A DNA stretch of 64,000 nucleotides from Erythrobacter sp. (GCA_029937545.1 JAPYPR010000009.1:34651-98650), one strand, 5' to 3'; positions 16,995-26,046 are shown, numbered from the stretch's first letter. Numbers and translations are program-made. Notes: generated by a model from the letters alone, not told the origin.

Positions 16995-17822
16995 CTACCA
17001 CCCCCCGGAGGCGCCGCCGCCTCCGAAACTGCCACCGCCGCCGGAGAAGCCGCCGAAACCGCCGCCTCCTCCGCCAAAGCCGCCACCGCCGCCCCAGTCG
17101 TCGCCGCCGCTCAGAGCGCCGCGCGCGATGGCCGAGCCGACTTCCCACAGGATAATGTCGCCCGCTGCCTGGCCCAGTCGGCCGCCCCGGCCATAGCGCC
17201 GCCGCTTGCCGCGTCGCAGCATCGGGATGATGAAAAAAAAGAATATAAAGGCGAGCCAGATCGCGCCGCCGAGCGGAAAGCCCCCGCGGCTCTCTCGCGC
17301 TTGCTCCGCCTGCTGAGCGACCTGCGCCGCCTGCTCGGGCGGCAGTTCGAGCTGGGTGATGATCTCATCCGCCGCCCAGCTGATCCCGCCGGAATAGTCG
17401 CCCGCGCGGAAATAGTCCTTCATGCCTTCGACATATTCGAATGCGAGCCCATCAGGGATCGTGCCTTCGAGGCCATAGCCGACCTCGATCCGCATCCTCC
17501 GCTCGTTCGGGGCGACGATCAGGACGATGCCGTCGTTGCGCTCCGCATCGCCCAGCGCCCATTCGCGCCCCAGGCGATAGCCGTAATCCGCGATGTCGTA
17601 GCCTTCGAGATCGGGGATCGTCGCGATCACGAACTGGCGCTGGTTCGCTTCTTCGAAGGCGTCGAGCTTGGCCGTAAGTTCGGCCTCGGTCGCTGGGTCG
17701 ATGATATCGGCCGCATCGACCACGGGAGCCGTCCCGCGCTCGGGAAAATTCTGCGCCGCAGCGGGCAGGGCGAAGCCCAGCGCGGCGGCGCAGATCAGCA
17801 GTATTCGCAGCAAGGCCCGCAT
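16995..17822 (-). CDS. TPM domain protein with Gly-rich tail (YgcG-like)
   Basis: A 275-residue protein: a signal peptide ending PAAAQ, a periplasmic TPM domain (residues about 30-150, VVDAADIIDPATEAELTAKL, RNDGIVLIVAPNERRMRIEV, GYGLEGTIPDG), one hydrophobic helix near residue 190 rich in Phe, a basic patch (RRGKRRRYGRGGR), and a C-terminal low-complexity tail of Gly, Phe and Ser. This is the YgcG architecture. The pair LemA-YgcG is widely conserved, and LemA lies 11 bases upstream here. Its product presumably works with LemA at the cell envelope, but no biochemical function is established. Confidence 0.85.
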   Translation of the reverse strand: MRALLRILLICAAALGFALPAAAQNFPERGTAPVVDAADIIDPATEAELTAKLDAFEEANQRQFVIATIPDLEGYDIADYGYRLGREWALGDAERNDGIVLIVAPNERRMRIEVGYGLEGTIPDGLAFEYVEGMKDYFRAGDYSGGISWAADEIITQLELPPEQAAQVAQQAEQARESRGGFPLGGAIWLAFIFFFFIIPMLRRGKRRRYGRGGRLGQAAGDIILWEVGSAIARGALSGGDDWGGGGGFGGGGGGFGGFSGGGGSFGGGGASGGW

Positions 17823-17833
17823 TGCAGGTCCGC

Positions 17834-18511
17834 TCAGTTGGCCGCTGCGGCGTCGGCAGGCTCGCTGGTGTTGTCGTTGGCCCCTCCAGCAGCGGCGGTG
17901 CCGCCGCTGGCGCGCATGTTGAGCTCGGGAGCGGCCTCCGCGCCCTCGCTCACCGCTTCATAGGGCACCATCGGTTCCGCACCGTGGATGATGTTGGCGC
18001 CGATCGTGTCGGGGAAGGTGCGGATGGTGGTGTTATACTGGCGGACCGCCTCGTTATAGTCGCGGATGGCGACGCGGATGCGGTTCTCCTGTCCTTCGAT
18101 CTGGGTCATGAAACGGCCGAAGTTTTCCTGGCTGCGAAGTTCCGGATAGGCTTCGACATTGGCCATGAGACGCGACAGCGCGCCGCCGAAGGTATTCTGC
18201 GCCTGCTGGTACTGCGCCATGGCTTCGGGATTGTTGAGATCGTCACCGTCCAGCTGAATTTCGGGGCGGGTGGCGGAGGCGCGGGCCTGGATCACGCCCT
18301 CGAGCGTTTCGCGCTCCTGCTCGGCCGAACTCATCACGATCTGCTCGAGATTGGGGACGAGATTGGCGCGCTCCTGAAAGGCGGCCTCGACGTCGGCCCA
18401 TTTGGCCTTTGCGTTCTCTTCCGCGGTGGGCACAGAGTTGATGCCGCATGCCGACAGGGCGAGCGCCGCAGCGGCAACTATCGATGTTCGAAGGGCGGCG
18501 AAACGGGTCAT
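17834..18511 (-). CDS. lemA: LemA family lipoprotein
   Basis: A 225-residue LemA protein. It starts with a lipoprotein signal whose lipobox is LSAC, unlike the simple N-terminal helix of many LemA proteins. The conserved start of the helical domain is WADVEAAFQERANLVPNLEQ, followed by the LemA signature RLMANVEAYPELRSQENF and NRIRVAIRDYNEAVRQYNT. The tail is Ala-rich and low in complexity. LemA-domain proteins are long helical bundles, usually anchored in the inner membrane with the bulk outside. The gene leads a run with two TPM-domain genes downstream and is divergent from mscL. Confidence 0.88.
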   Translation of the reverse strand: MTRFAALRTSIVAAAALALSACGINSVPTAEENAKAKWADVEAAFQERANLVPNLEQIVMSSAEQERETLEGVIQARASATRPEIQLDGDDLNNPEAMAQYQQAQNTFGGALSRLMANVEAYPELRSQENFGRFMTQIEGQENRIRVAIRDYNEAVRQYNTTIRTFPDTIGANIIHGAEPMVPYEAVSEGAEAAPELNMRASGGTAAAGGANDNTSEPADAAAAN

Positions 18512-18647
18512 GGGGAGGATCCTTTGGTAGTGTTACGGTACTGACTTATGGAGATAGCACACCTCGCCAATCATTCAAGATTAACGGCGTGCTTGTGGGC
18601 AAATTCGCTCTATGCCAGAAAACATGGCGAAAAAGGGGTTAATGCGT

Positions 18648-19157
18648 ATGAGCCTGGGTACGGAATTCAAAAAATTCATCGCACGCGGCAATGTGATCGA
18701 CCTGGCCGTCGGCGTGGTTATCGGTGCGGCGTTCAGCGGCATCGTGACACAGTTGACCGAGGCGATTCTGATGCCGCTGATCGGCTGGCTTTTCGGCGAC
18801 ATCGACTTCTCCAACTGGTTCCTGCGGCTTGGTGAAATACCCGAGGGTTACGAAGGCGCGCTCGACAATTATGAGCAGCTCAAGGAAGCCGGGGTTGCGA
18901 TGATCGGATACGGCGCGCTGATCACCGCACTGATAAACTTCCTCATCGTGGCCTTCGCGCTGTTCACGCTGGTGCGGAGCGTCAACAAGGTCAGCGACGA
19001 GATCAAGGCCAAGCAGGCGGAAACCGAAGACAGCTCGACGAGCGACGAGGTGCCGACCGATCCGCAGCTGGACGTTCTGAAGAAGATCCTCGCCGAATTG
19101 CGCAAGGGCGATGCGGCGATGCCGGACTACGCGGCTGAGAAAGGGCCGATGGGGTAG
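18648..19157 (+). CDS. mscL: Large-conductance mechanosensitive channel MscL
   Basis: A 169-residue channel subunit. The first amphipathic helix and TM1 read FKKFIARGNVIDLAVGVVIG, the strongest MscL signature. The periplasmic loop, TM2 (YGALITALINFLIVAFALF) and the charged cytoplasmic helical bundle (LKKILAEL) follow. It opens under hypo-osmotic shock to release solutes. ATG 18648 is chosen because AAGGGG lies nine bases upstream and the product then begins MSLGTEFKKF as in the family; an in-frame ATG at 18642 (MRMSL) and one at 18612 are alternatives. The loop is slightly longer than in E. coli MscL. A long hairpin and ssrA follow. Confidence 0.93.
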   Translation: MSLGTEFKKFIARGNVIDLAVGVVIGAAFSGIVTQLTEAILMPLIGWLFGDIDFSNWFLRLGEIPEGYEGALDNYEQLKEAGVAMIGYGALITALINFLIVAFALFTLVRSVNKVSDEIKAKQAETEDSSTSDEVPTDPQLDVLKKILAELRKGDAAMPDYAAEKGPMG

Positions 19158-19202
19158 GGGGTTTCCTGTCTACGTGCGGTCGGAACATCCGTCCCGACCT
19201 TC

Positions 19203-19283
19203 CTGTTCCGTCCCGCGCCCCCTCCCGACCACCCACGGAAGTATTCTCAATGGGTGGTCGGGAGGGGTCGCGAGACGGAACAG
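19203..19283. repeat. Long inverted repeat: 33-bp stem, 15-base loop
   Basis: The arms 19203-19235 and 19251-19283 are reverse complements at 31 of 33 positions, with mismatches at arm positions 11 and 16. The stem closes on ACCCA/TGGGT around loop 19236-19250. There is no T-run, so it is not an ordinary terminator. It lies between mscL and ssrA and holds no open frame. It could be a mobile miniature repeat, a structured RNA, or a processing signal for the mscL transcript. Confidence 0.8.
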
Positions 19284-19332
19284 CCTAGGGAAGCGCGGAT
19301 GCGCTTCACGCATACAATAAACCCCTGCTCAC

Positions 19333-19360
19333 TTCACATTAAGCTGCGACGCTCTATATA
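19333..19360 (+). promoter_or_regulatory. Candidate promoter of ssrA
   Basis: TTCACA at 19333-19338 and TATATA at 19355-19360 are separated by 16 bases, a plausible sigma-70 type promoter. Transcription would start near 19366, just before the acceptor half of the tmRNA. Confidence 0.45.
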
Positions 19361-19365
19361 GGACC

Positions 19366-19735
19366 TCGCCGGTTACGATCGGCTATGGCGATAAATTGCG
19401 CCGTGCAATAGGTACAACGGACCCGGGGGCAGTACCCGGCGGCTCCACCACAATCCGCGGTTTTACGCGGTTTCTGACGGGGCCGAACCAGGATCGACGT
19501 GTGCTGAAAGACGGTGTTTTCGCCCGGGCTGAGTATCCCGTGAAACTGTTCACAACACACAAGTGCCAACGATAACGAAGCACTCGCTCTCGCTGCGTAA
19601 TCTGACGGGCTAACGCCCTGATCTTACAAAGCTAAAGCGCGGTCGGACCCACCGGGCAACAGAAGCGGATTCCGGGGCCCCGGGGAGAGGCTAGCAACAG
19701 AATCTCCCCACTCATTCGCTAGATTGAAAGCGCCG
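19366..19735 (+). ncRNA. ssrA: Circularly permuted (two-piece) tmRNA
   Basis: The acceptor half comes first and ends CGGCTCCACCA at 19440-19450. A short spacer (19451-19478) that must be cut out follows, and then the 5' tRNA-like half GGGGCCGAACCAGGATCGACG from 19479, whose GGGGCCG pairs with CGGCTCC. The resume codon GCC at 19565 begins a tag reading ANDNEALALAA with a TAA at 19598-19600. Downstream, GGGGAGA (19682-19688) pairs with TCTCCCC (19703-19709), and CTAGC in its loop can pair with GCTAG at 19718-19722, an H-type pseudoknot as expected for tmRNA. This order (3' part, loop, 5' part) is the alphaproteobacterial permuted form. Both ends are estimates. The RNA rescues stalled ribosomes with SmpB. 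Confidence 0.93.
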
Positions 19736-19830
19736 CGGTGCTCCAAACGCGATGGTCCTCCCCCGAGAGTCAGAGAATGGAGAAGCTAGCAACGGAAACC
19801 CCGCCATTTACTCCAGTAGTATCTGGAATA

Positions 19831-20076
19831 TCAGCGTTCTGTTTGTTTGGAGGCCGCCGCCGCTTCGCGCTCATAACGGATCGCATCGAGGATTTTCGCG
19901 CCGCCAAGGAACACCGCTCCAGCGGTTGCGGCGAACAGCAGGTAGCCGCCGACGCCGGGGTATTCGACCGTATAGTGCGCGCCGCGGGTCATTGCGCCCA
20001 AGGCGAGGGCGAAGATGATCAGATACGCCTCGAAGCGCGTCTTGATCACGAACAGCCGTTTCACCTTGCTCAGCAC
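19831..20076 (-). CDS. Small membrane protein, unknown
   Basis: An 81-residue protein with two probable transmembrane helices (FEAYLIIFALALGAMTRGAH and GGYLLFAATAGAVFLGGAKI) and a charged C-terminus ending RYEREAAAASKQTER. I choose GTG 20074-20076 because GGAGA lies ten bases upstream and the product begins with the basic amphipathic LSKVKRLFVIKTRFE; the open frame reaches an ATG at 20127 but without a ribosome-binding site. The family is not recognised. It converges on the 3' end of the tmRNA gene. Its AxTR...Y pattern between the helices is the most distinctive feature. Confidence 0.6.
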   Translation of the reverse strand: MLSKVKRLFVIKTRFEAYLIIFALALGAMTRGAHYTVEYPGVGGYLLFAATAGAVFLGGAKILDAIRYEREAAAASKQTER

Positions 20077-20221
20077 GCTTTTGCGGTCTCCGTTTCTTAA
20101 CCCTTCACCGTGCAAACCCCTTGCCAAGCGTGCGGTTCCGCCGATCGAATGGTTAACTCTTCGCCGAGTGTAAGCGCTGCCGACGCGCAGTCCAGCACGT
20201 TAACCACCTAAATCCCACGAC

Positions 20222-21469
20222 TTATGCCAGTTCGTCCAGCGACAGGACGGCCAGCAAGGCCTCGCGCGCTTCGATCACTGTTTTCGCAAGAGCCTCCTTG
20301 CCGATATCGGCAGGATCGATCTGCTCGGGCCAGGTCTGGGCGATGACCGATTCGATCCGCTCCGCCCGCTGCTCGTCGAGCAGGAAGCGGGCATCGACTG
20401 TGGCGGGGTCGGCGACGACGCGCAGGCGCAGGCAGGCAGGGCCGCCGCCGTTCGCCATCGACTGGCGGACATCGACGGGGATGACCCTGCGGATCGGGCC
20501 ATTGCCGGCGAGCATGTGCTCGCACCAGCTCCACACGGCGGCGCTTTCCTGGCACTCGATCGGCACTACCAGTGCCATTTCGCCAGAGGGCAGGGTTAGA
20601 AGTTGCGCGTTGAACAGGTAGGTCTTGATCGCCTCGGCGAGGCTGACTGCACTCTCCGGCACCTCGACCACCTCGAGCGCGGGGAACGCTGCGCGGATCG
20701 CGTCATACGTGCCCTGCCGGTCGGCAAAAGCGCGCTCGTGCGTGACCAGCACCCGCTCGTTGGCGACGGCGACCACGTCGTTGTGGAACGCGCCTGCCTC
20801 GATGGCTTCGGGGTTCTGTTCGATGTAAATGCACGCATCGGGATCGAGGCCGTGAAGGCGAGCGACGGCGCGGCTGGCCTGTTCGTGCTGGCGTGCGGGG
20901 AAGCGACCGCCCGGCCTGCCATAGACGAACACCTCGACGCCCTTGCTGCCGTGGCCTTCGCAGAATCGCATGTGATTGGCCGCGCCCTCGTCGCCGAAGC
21001 TGGGCGGGACGGCATCGTGGACGGCGAAATGGTCGCGGTTACCGAAGGCGATTTTCAGCTGCGCCTGGGTATCGCGCCATTCCTGCCCGCGGTGAAGCAT
21101 CGTCACGAGATTGGCTGGCGTCAGATGGCAGCGCCCGTCCGCCGTATCGGGCGCGGGGCTGACGGTCGCGGCATTGGCGGTCCACATCGAGCTGGCCGAC
21201 CATGCGGCAGCGCGCAAGGCGCGGTCGGTGTCCTCATCGACGCCCAGTCGCTGAAGCAGCGAAAAATTCGGTCGCGGCAGGGGCAGCAGATAGCCCTGCG
21301 CGAGCCCGCGTTCCATATTCCCGCGCATCTTGGCAATGCCCTGAAGGGCCGCGGCGCGGGGGTAGGAAGGGTCGCCCTTGTGGCTCGCGCTCGCGATATT
21401 GCCGAGGCTGAGGCCGGCGTAATTGTGCGACGGGCCGACGATCCCGTCGAAGTTGATCTCCTGAAGCAA
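20222..21469 (-). CDS. astB: N-succinylarginine dihydrolase AstB
   Basis: A 415-residue enzyme of the amidinotransferase fold, converting N2-succinylarginine to N2-succinylornithine, ammonia and CO2, the second step of the arginine succinyltransferase pathway. It begins MLQEINFDGIVGPSHNYAGL, the family's start with the conserved GPSHNYAGLS, and contains LTPANLVTMLHRGQEWRDTQ, FHNDVVAVANERVL (catalytic His), and QSMANGGGPACLRLRVV near the catalytic Cys. It is followed in the same direction upstream by astA and an M20 peptidase gene, from which it is separated by about 117 bases containing an inverted repeat. AstC, AstD and AstE are not in the window. Confidence 0.94.
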   Translation of the reverse strand: MLQEINFDGIVGPSHNYAGLSLGNIASASHKGDPSYPRAAALQGIAKMRGNMERGLAQGYLLPLPRPNFSLLQRLGVDEDTDRALRAAAWSASSMWTANAATVSPAPDTADGRCHLTPANLVTMLHRGQEWRDTQAQLKIAFGNRDHFAVHDAVPPSFGDEGAANHMRFCEGHGSKGVEVFVYGRPGGRFPARQHEQASRAVARLHGLDPDACIYIEQNPEAIEAGAFHNDVVAVANERVLVTHERAFADRQGTYDAIRAAFPALEVVEVPESAVSLAEAIKTYLFNAQLLTLPSGEMALVVPIECQESAAVWSWCEHMLAGNGPIRRVIPVDVRQSMANGGGPACLRLRVVADPATVDARFLLDEQRAERIESVIAQTWPEQIDPADIGKEALAKTVIEAREALLAVLSLDELA

Positions 21470-21487
21470 GCTATAACTCCGTTAGCC

Positions 21488-21562
21488 CTGAGCTTGTCGA
21501 AGGGCCGTACTTCACTTGTGAACCCGCGCCCGAGAAGAAGGGCAGGGCTTCGACAAGCTCAG
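21488..21562. repeat. Sphingomonad-type intergenic inverted repeat
   Basis: CTGAGCTTGTCGAAG at 21488-21502 and CTTCGACAAGCTCAG at 21548-21562 are perfect reverse complements, with further partial matches outside. It lies between astB and astA. Repeats with this core are common in intergenic DNA of sphingomonads (from recall). It could form a transcript hairpin that reduces astB expression relative to astA. Confidence 0.8.
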
Positions 21563-21586
21563 CCCGAACGGGGAAGGGATAAACTT

Positions 21587-22603
21587 TTACCGCGCCACGC
21601 TCCAAACCGTATCGCCCTTGGAAACGCCCAATGCCTCGGCGCATTCGGCGTCGATCGCGATCGTCCCGTCGTCTCCCACCCGGCGCAGGCCGTAGGCGCT
21701 ACGGAAATCGCCGAGCCTGCCGGTGGCGACCAGCGCCCGCTCGCCATCGTCGAGATCGGTGGCGGAGAGCGTCATCTCCGCCGCTTCGGCGATGCTTTTC
21801 ACGCTATCGGTTCGCGTGGTCATCGTGGGCCCGCCGTCGAAAATGTCGACATAGCCTTCGTAGGCGAAGTTCTCGTTCTCCAGCATCCGCATAGCGGCGC
21901 GTCCGCTGGGGTGCGGCACGCCGATCACCTTGCGCGCTTCGCCGTTGAGCATGGCGATGTAGACCGGATGTTTGGGCATCAAATCGGCAATGAACTGATT
22001 GCCGTTGATCGCGTTGAAATAATCGGCTTCCTGGAAGGTCATGCCGAAGAAGCGCCCCGCAACACCGTCCCAGAACGGCGAGCCGCCGCGATCGTCGATC
22101 ACGCCGCGCAATTCGGCGAGGATCCGGTCGGCAAAGCGCGCGCGGTGCATGGCGATGAACAGGTAGCGGCTGCGCGCCAGCAACAGCCCAAACCCGCCCG
22201 CCCGTTCGCCTGGATGCAGGAACAGGCCGCCGACCTCGCTCGACCCTTCGAGATCGGTGACGAGGCTCAGCAATTCGGCGCGCACCGTGCGGTCGAGTTC
22301 CTGGCTGTGCTGGGTCAGCGTGGTCAGGCGATAGGAATAGAAGGGCCATTGCTGACCGACCTGAGTGAAGAGCTGGCAGGTGCCGCGCACCTGACCGTTT
22401 TCGCTGTTCTCGAGGACCAGCGTGAAAACGTCGTCGCCCAGCGTGTCTTCGGTACGGGCGAAGGCTTCTTCGGCGCGCTCCAGCTTTCTGGTCAGCGCAG
22501 CGCGATCTGCGGGCAAGTTGGTAAAGCCACCACCCGTCAGCTTGGCCATCTCGTAAAGATGCTCAAGGTCGCCTATCTGCGCGGCGCGCAAGCGAAAGGT
22601 CAC
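21587..22603 (-). CDS. astA: Arginine N-succinyltransferase AstA
   Basis: A 338-residue acyltransferase that transfers succinyl from succinyl-CoA to arginine, the first step of the AST pathway. The start [20 protein letters not shown] and the conserved region GGGFTNLPADR match AstA, as does LFLHPGERAGGFGLLLARSR in the acetyl-CoA-like binding fold and FDGGPTM near residue 257. It is a single full-length polypeptide rather than the AruF/AruG two-subunit form. It starts at ATG 22601-22603, overlapping the stop of the M20 gene by four bases, so those two genes are translationally coupled. Confidence 0.93.
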   Translation of the reverse strand: MTFRLRAAQIGDLEHLYEMAKLTGGGFTNLPADRAALTRKLERAEEAFARTEDTLGDDVFTLVLENSENGQVRGTCQLFTQVGQQWPFYSYRLTTLTQHSQELDRTVRAELLSLVTDLEGSSEVGGLFLHPGERAGGFGLLLARSRYLFIAMHRARFADRILAELRGVIDDRGGSPFWDGVAGRFFGMTFQEADYFNAINGNQFIADLMPKHPVYIAMLNGEARKVIGVPHPSGRAAMRMLENENFAYEGYVDIFDGGPTMTTRTDSVKSIAEAAEMTLSATDLDDGERALVATGRLGDFRSAYGLRRVGDDGTIAIDAECAEALGVSKGDTVWSVAR

Positions 22604-23814
22604 AAGGGATCTCCGGTGGAAAGCTTGGTCAGCACCAGTGCCGACAGGGCAGCGCGTTCGCGCAGGGACGGCACGATCATGAATTCGTCAGGCGAATGGA
22701 TTGCGCCGCCGCGCACGCCCATAGTGTCGACTACCGGGACGCCGGTGGCGGCGATATTGTTGCCATCGCACACGCCGCCGGTGCTCTTCCAGCCGATCTG
22801 CTGGCCAAGCTGGGCGCCGCAGTCCTTCACGAGGTCGAACAGGCGCTGCGCTTTCGCATCGACCGGCTTGGGCGGGCGGGTGACGCCGCCGTGGCGGTGG
22901 ACGCCGACTTCGTGCTCTCCTTTGATAAGGCGCAGAATCTCATCGAGCTCGCCGTCGAAGCGCTCCATCGCGTCGGTCGACTTGGGGCGGATATTGAAGC
23001 GCAGGATAGCAAGATCGGGGACCACATTGTTCGCCGCACCGCCTTCGATCTTGGCCGGGTTCACGGTAATGTCCTCGGCCTCGAGCGCCTTGACGCGCAG
23101 CACCAGATCGCTCGCCGCGACTATGGCGTTACGCCCGTCCTGCGGATTGCGGCCCGCGTGCGCGCTTTTGCCGGTAATCGTGATCGAGTAATTGCCCGTG
23201 CCGCCGCGCGCATGGGCTAGCGTGCCGTCGGGGAGGGCGGAGGGCTCGTAGGTCAGCGCGGCGTATTTCCCGCGCGCCAGTTCCTCGATCAGGCCGCGGC
23301 TGGCAAGGCTGCCGGTTTCCTCGTCCGAATTAATCATCACATCGTAGCCGACGCGCGATGCGCTTTCGGTGGTCTCGAACAGCTTCAGCGCATGGAGGAT
23401 GACGTCGAGGCCGCCCTTCATGTCGGCGGTGCCGGGGCCGTTGATCGTCTCGTCGTCCAGCCAGCTGACCTCCTGGAACGGGTGATCGGCAGGGAAGACG
23501 GTATCCATATGCCCGGTGAGCACGAAGCGTCGCTCCGCCTCGGGGCGCACCTGCAGGACCAGGTGCCGGCCATGCGGCTTCTCGAACTCGCGCCCCTCGG
23601 CGGAGATTGCGGTGACGGTCGCCGGTTCCACCAGCTCGACCCCGCCGGGAAGCTGGCTGAACGCATCGGCAAGCTTGCCCGCCATCGTGGCCAGGCCGTC
23701 CAGATTGCCGGTGCCGGTGTTGATTGCCGCCCAGTCCTGCACTTCGCGCAGCATAGTGTCGGCATCGACGGCATCAAGGAAGGCGTGCGGGGCTGCGTCC
23801 GGTTTCATCGGCAA
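22600..23814 (-). CDS. M20 family metallopeptidase (CPG2-like)
   Basis: A 404-residue zinc hydrolase with the M20 metal ligands in order: [14 protein letters not shown] (His and Asp), [11 protein letters not shown] (bridging Asp), [13 protein letters not shown] (catalytic and ligand Glu pair), EPSALPDG, and, near the end, [14 protein letters not shown] (His). The dimerisation domain contains [17 protein letters not shown]. This is the glutamate carboxypeptidase (CPG2) branch, which cleaves amide bonds to glutamate. It leads the cluster with astA and astB, so I infer that it may desuccinylate N-succinylglutamate in place of the missing AstE. It could instead act on other acyl amino acids. Confidence 0.87.
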   Translation of the reverse strand: MPMKPDAAPHAFLDAVDADTMLREVQDWAAINTGTGNLDGLATMAGKLADAFSQLPGGVELVEPATVTAISAEGREFEKPHGRHLVLQVRPEAERRFVLTGHMDTVFPADHPFQEVSWLDDETINGPGTADMKGGLDVILHALKLFETTESASRVGYDVMINSDEETGSLASRGLIEELARGKYAALTYEPSALPDGTLAHARGGTGNYSITITGKSAHAGRNPQDGRNAIVAASDLVLRVKALEAEDITVNPAKIEGGAANNVVPDLAILRFNIRPKSTDAMERFDGELDEILRLIKGEHEVGVHRHGGVTRPPKPVDAKAQRLFDLVKDCGAQLGQQIGWKSTGGVCDGNNIAATGVPVVDTMGVRGGAIHSPDEFMIVPSLRERAALSALVLTKLSTGDPL

Positions 23815-23949
23815 CCGTCTCTACCCATGACACGCCGCAAGTCCACCCCCACGCCAGCGGCGGCCTTGCAAAGCGGTAGATGCTTGGTAAGTGGGGCGAA
23901 CTCCTCCCCGGGTCCGACATTGCCATTCGCATATTCCAAGAGGAGTTCC

Positions 23950-26046
23950 ATGACCGATTATGTGACGCGCGCCGGGATCGAGGTCGATCCGCAGCTGGCT
24001 ACCTTCATCGAAAACGACGTGCTCCAGCCGCTGGGGCGCGATGTCGAGGGGTTCTGGCAGGGGTTCGCAAAGCTGCTGGGCGAGTTTGTTCCACGCAATG
24101 CCGCGCTGCTGGCAAAGCGTGAAGAGCTTCAAGCTAAGATCGACGCGTGGCACACCGAACGCGCAGGCCAGCCGCACGATGCCGGTGCCTATCGCGCATT
24201 GCTGGAGGAGATCGGCTACCTCGTGCCCGAACCGGGCGATTTCACCATCGGCACGGAGAATGTCGATCCCGAGATCGCGACGATGGCGGGGCCGCAGCTG
24301 GTGGTGCCGATCCTCAATGCGCGTTTTCTGCTGAATGCGGCGAACGCCCGCTGGGGCAGCCTCTACGATGCGCTCTACGGCACCGATGCGCTGGATGCGC
24401 CGCCGGCGGAGCCCGGGGGGTATGACGAAGAGCGCGGCGCGGCAGTGATCGCGGAAGGGCGGCGGTATCTCGACGAGATTTTGCCGCTGGAGAGCGGAAA
24501 CTGGGCGGAGCTTGAAAGTCTCGACGACCTCTCCCTTGCCGATCCGTCGCAGCGCATCGGCGCAACCGACAAGGGGCCGCTGTTCCGGCATAACGGATTG
24601 CATATCGAAATCGTGGTCGACCCCGATAGCCAGGTTGGCACAACCGACCGGCTGGGCATTGCCGACATCAACCTCGAAGCCGCGCTGACTACGATCGCCG
24701 ATTGCGAGGATTCGGTCGCAGCAGTCGATGCCGAGGACAAGCTGGTCGCCTATCGCAACTGGCTCGGCATCATGCGCGGCGATCTCGAAGAGAGCTTCGC
24801 GAAAGGCGGCAGGACGTTGACCCGGACGCTGGCTGCCGACAAGACCTACACGGACGGCGAAGGCGGGGAGCATACGCTGCCCGGTCGCAGCCTGATGTTC
24901 GTGCGCAATGTCGGGCACCTGATGACCAATCCGGCGATGCGCTGGGACGGCGGCGAAATCCCCGAAGGCATCATGGACGCCGTCCTCACCAGCGCGATCG
25001 GTGCGCATGATGTCGAGGGCCTCGGCAAGTTCGGCAATTCGCGCTGCGGTTCGATCTATATCGTTAAGCCCAAGATGCACGGGCCGGAGGAATGCGCCTT
25101 CACCAACGCTCTGTTCGATGCGGTCGAGGACCTGCTCGGCCTGCCGCGCCACACCATCAAGGTCGGCGTGATGGACGAAGAACGCCGCACCAGCGCAAAC
25201 CTTGCCGCCTGTATCCACGCGGTGAAGGACCGAATCGTCTTCATCAACACCGGCTTCCTCGACCGCACGGGGGACGAAATCCACACCTCGATGCGGGCCG
25301 GGCCGATGATGCGCAAGGGCGAGATGAAGAACTCGGCCTGGCTCAAGGCGTATGAGGCGCGCAATGTCGGCATCGGCCTAGCGCATGGCCTCGCGGGGCG
25401 CGCGCAGATCGGCAAGGGCATGTGGGCTGCGCCCGACCTCATGGGCCAGATGATGATCGAGAAGATCGGACATCTGCGCGCGGGCGCCAACACCGCCTGG
25501 GTGCCGAGCCCGACTGCCGCGACGCTCCACGCGATCCATTATCACCGAGAGGACGTGTTCGAGATCCAGAAGGGTCTCCCCGATGCGGCCAGGCTGGACG
25601 AGCTGCTGACGATCCCGCTGGCCGATGGCGTGAACTGGTCCGAAGACGAAATCCGCGAGGAGCTCGACAACAATTGCCAGGGATTGCTCGGCTACGTGGT
25701 GCGCTGGATCGACCAGGGCGTCGGCTGCTCCAAGGTGCCCGACATCGATGACGTCGGCCTGATGGAGGATCGCGCGACGCTGCGCATCAGCTCGCAGCAT
25801 ATCGCCAACTGGCTGTTGCACGGGGTGATTTCCGAAGATCAGGTCATGGATAGCCTGCGCCGCATGGCCGCCAAGGTGGACGAACAAAACGCGGGCGACC
25901 CGTTCTACGAACCGCTTCTCGAAAACGAGGACGGCCCGGCCTTCAGCGCGGCAAAGGACCTGATCTTCAAGGGCGTCGAGCAGCCGAGCGGCTATACCGA
26001 ACCGCTGTTGCATTCATGGCGGGAGGTGAAAAAGGCTGGAGGCTAG
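23950..26046 (+). CDS. glcB: Malate synthase G
   Basis: A 698-residue enzyme of the G isoform, which condenses glyoxylate with acetyl-CoA to malate in the glyoxylate shunt. It begins [19 protein letters not shown] behind an AGGAG nine bases away. Family regions include [18 protein letters not shown] text ([14 protein letters not shown]), the catalytic barrel segments [16 protein letters not shown] and [21 protein letters not shown], and [16 protein letters not shown]; the late segment [20 protein letters not shown] is also conserved. It stands alone, divergent from the ast cluster; no isocitrate lyase is nearby. No regulatory site was identified. Confidence 0.95.
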   Translation: MTDYVTRAGIEVDPQLATFIENDVLQPLGRDVEGFWQGFAKLLGEFVPRNAALLAKREELQAKIDAWHTERAGQPHDAGAYRALLEEIGYLVPEPGDFTIGTENVDPEIATMAGPQLVVPILNARFLLNAANARWGSLYDALYGTDALDAPPAEPGGYDEERGAAVIAEGRRYLDEILPLESGNWAELESLDDLSLADPSQRIGATDKGPLFRHNGLHIEIVVDPDSQVGTTDRLGIADINLEAALTTIADCEDSVAAVDAEDKLVAYRNWLGIMRGDLEESFAKGGRTLTRTLAADKTYTDGEGGEHTLPGRSLMFVRNVGHLMTNPAMRWDGGEIPEGIMDAVLTSAIGAHDVEGLGKFGNSRCGSIYIVKPKMHGPEECAFTNALFDAVEDLLGLPRHTIKVGVMDEERRTSANLAACIHAVKDRIVFINTGFLDRTGDEIHTSMRAGPMMRKGEMKNSAWLKAYEARNVGIGLAHGLAGRAQIGKGMWAAPDLMGQMMIEKIGHLRAGANTAWVPSPTAATLHAIHYHREDVFEIQKGLPDAARLDELLTIPLADGVNWSEDEIREELDNNCQGLLGYVVRWIDQGVGCSKVPDIDDVGLMEDRATLRISSQHIANWLLHGVISEDQVMDSLRRMAAKVDEQNAGDPFYEPLLENEDGPAFSAAKDLIFKGVEQPSGYTEPLLHSWREVKKAGG

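Noticed and set aside
17000..17110. Gly codon-rich stretch resembling a repeat array
   Set aside because: It encodes the Gly-rich tail of the TPM/YgcG protein; units vary in length and no spacer pattern or CRISPR-like repeat exists.
19354..19800. Short open frames on both strands over the ssrA gene
   Set aside because: They overlap the permuted tmRNA, whose structure and tag explain the sequence.
20603..23191. An 862-codon open frame antisense to astB, astA and the M20 gene
   Set aside because: No recognisable domains, spans three well-identified genes on the opposite strand, and has shadow-like composition.
23821..25284. A 487-codon open frame on the minus strand within malate synthase G
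   Set aside because: It is the antisense of glcB, with no signal, motif or ribosome-binding site.
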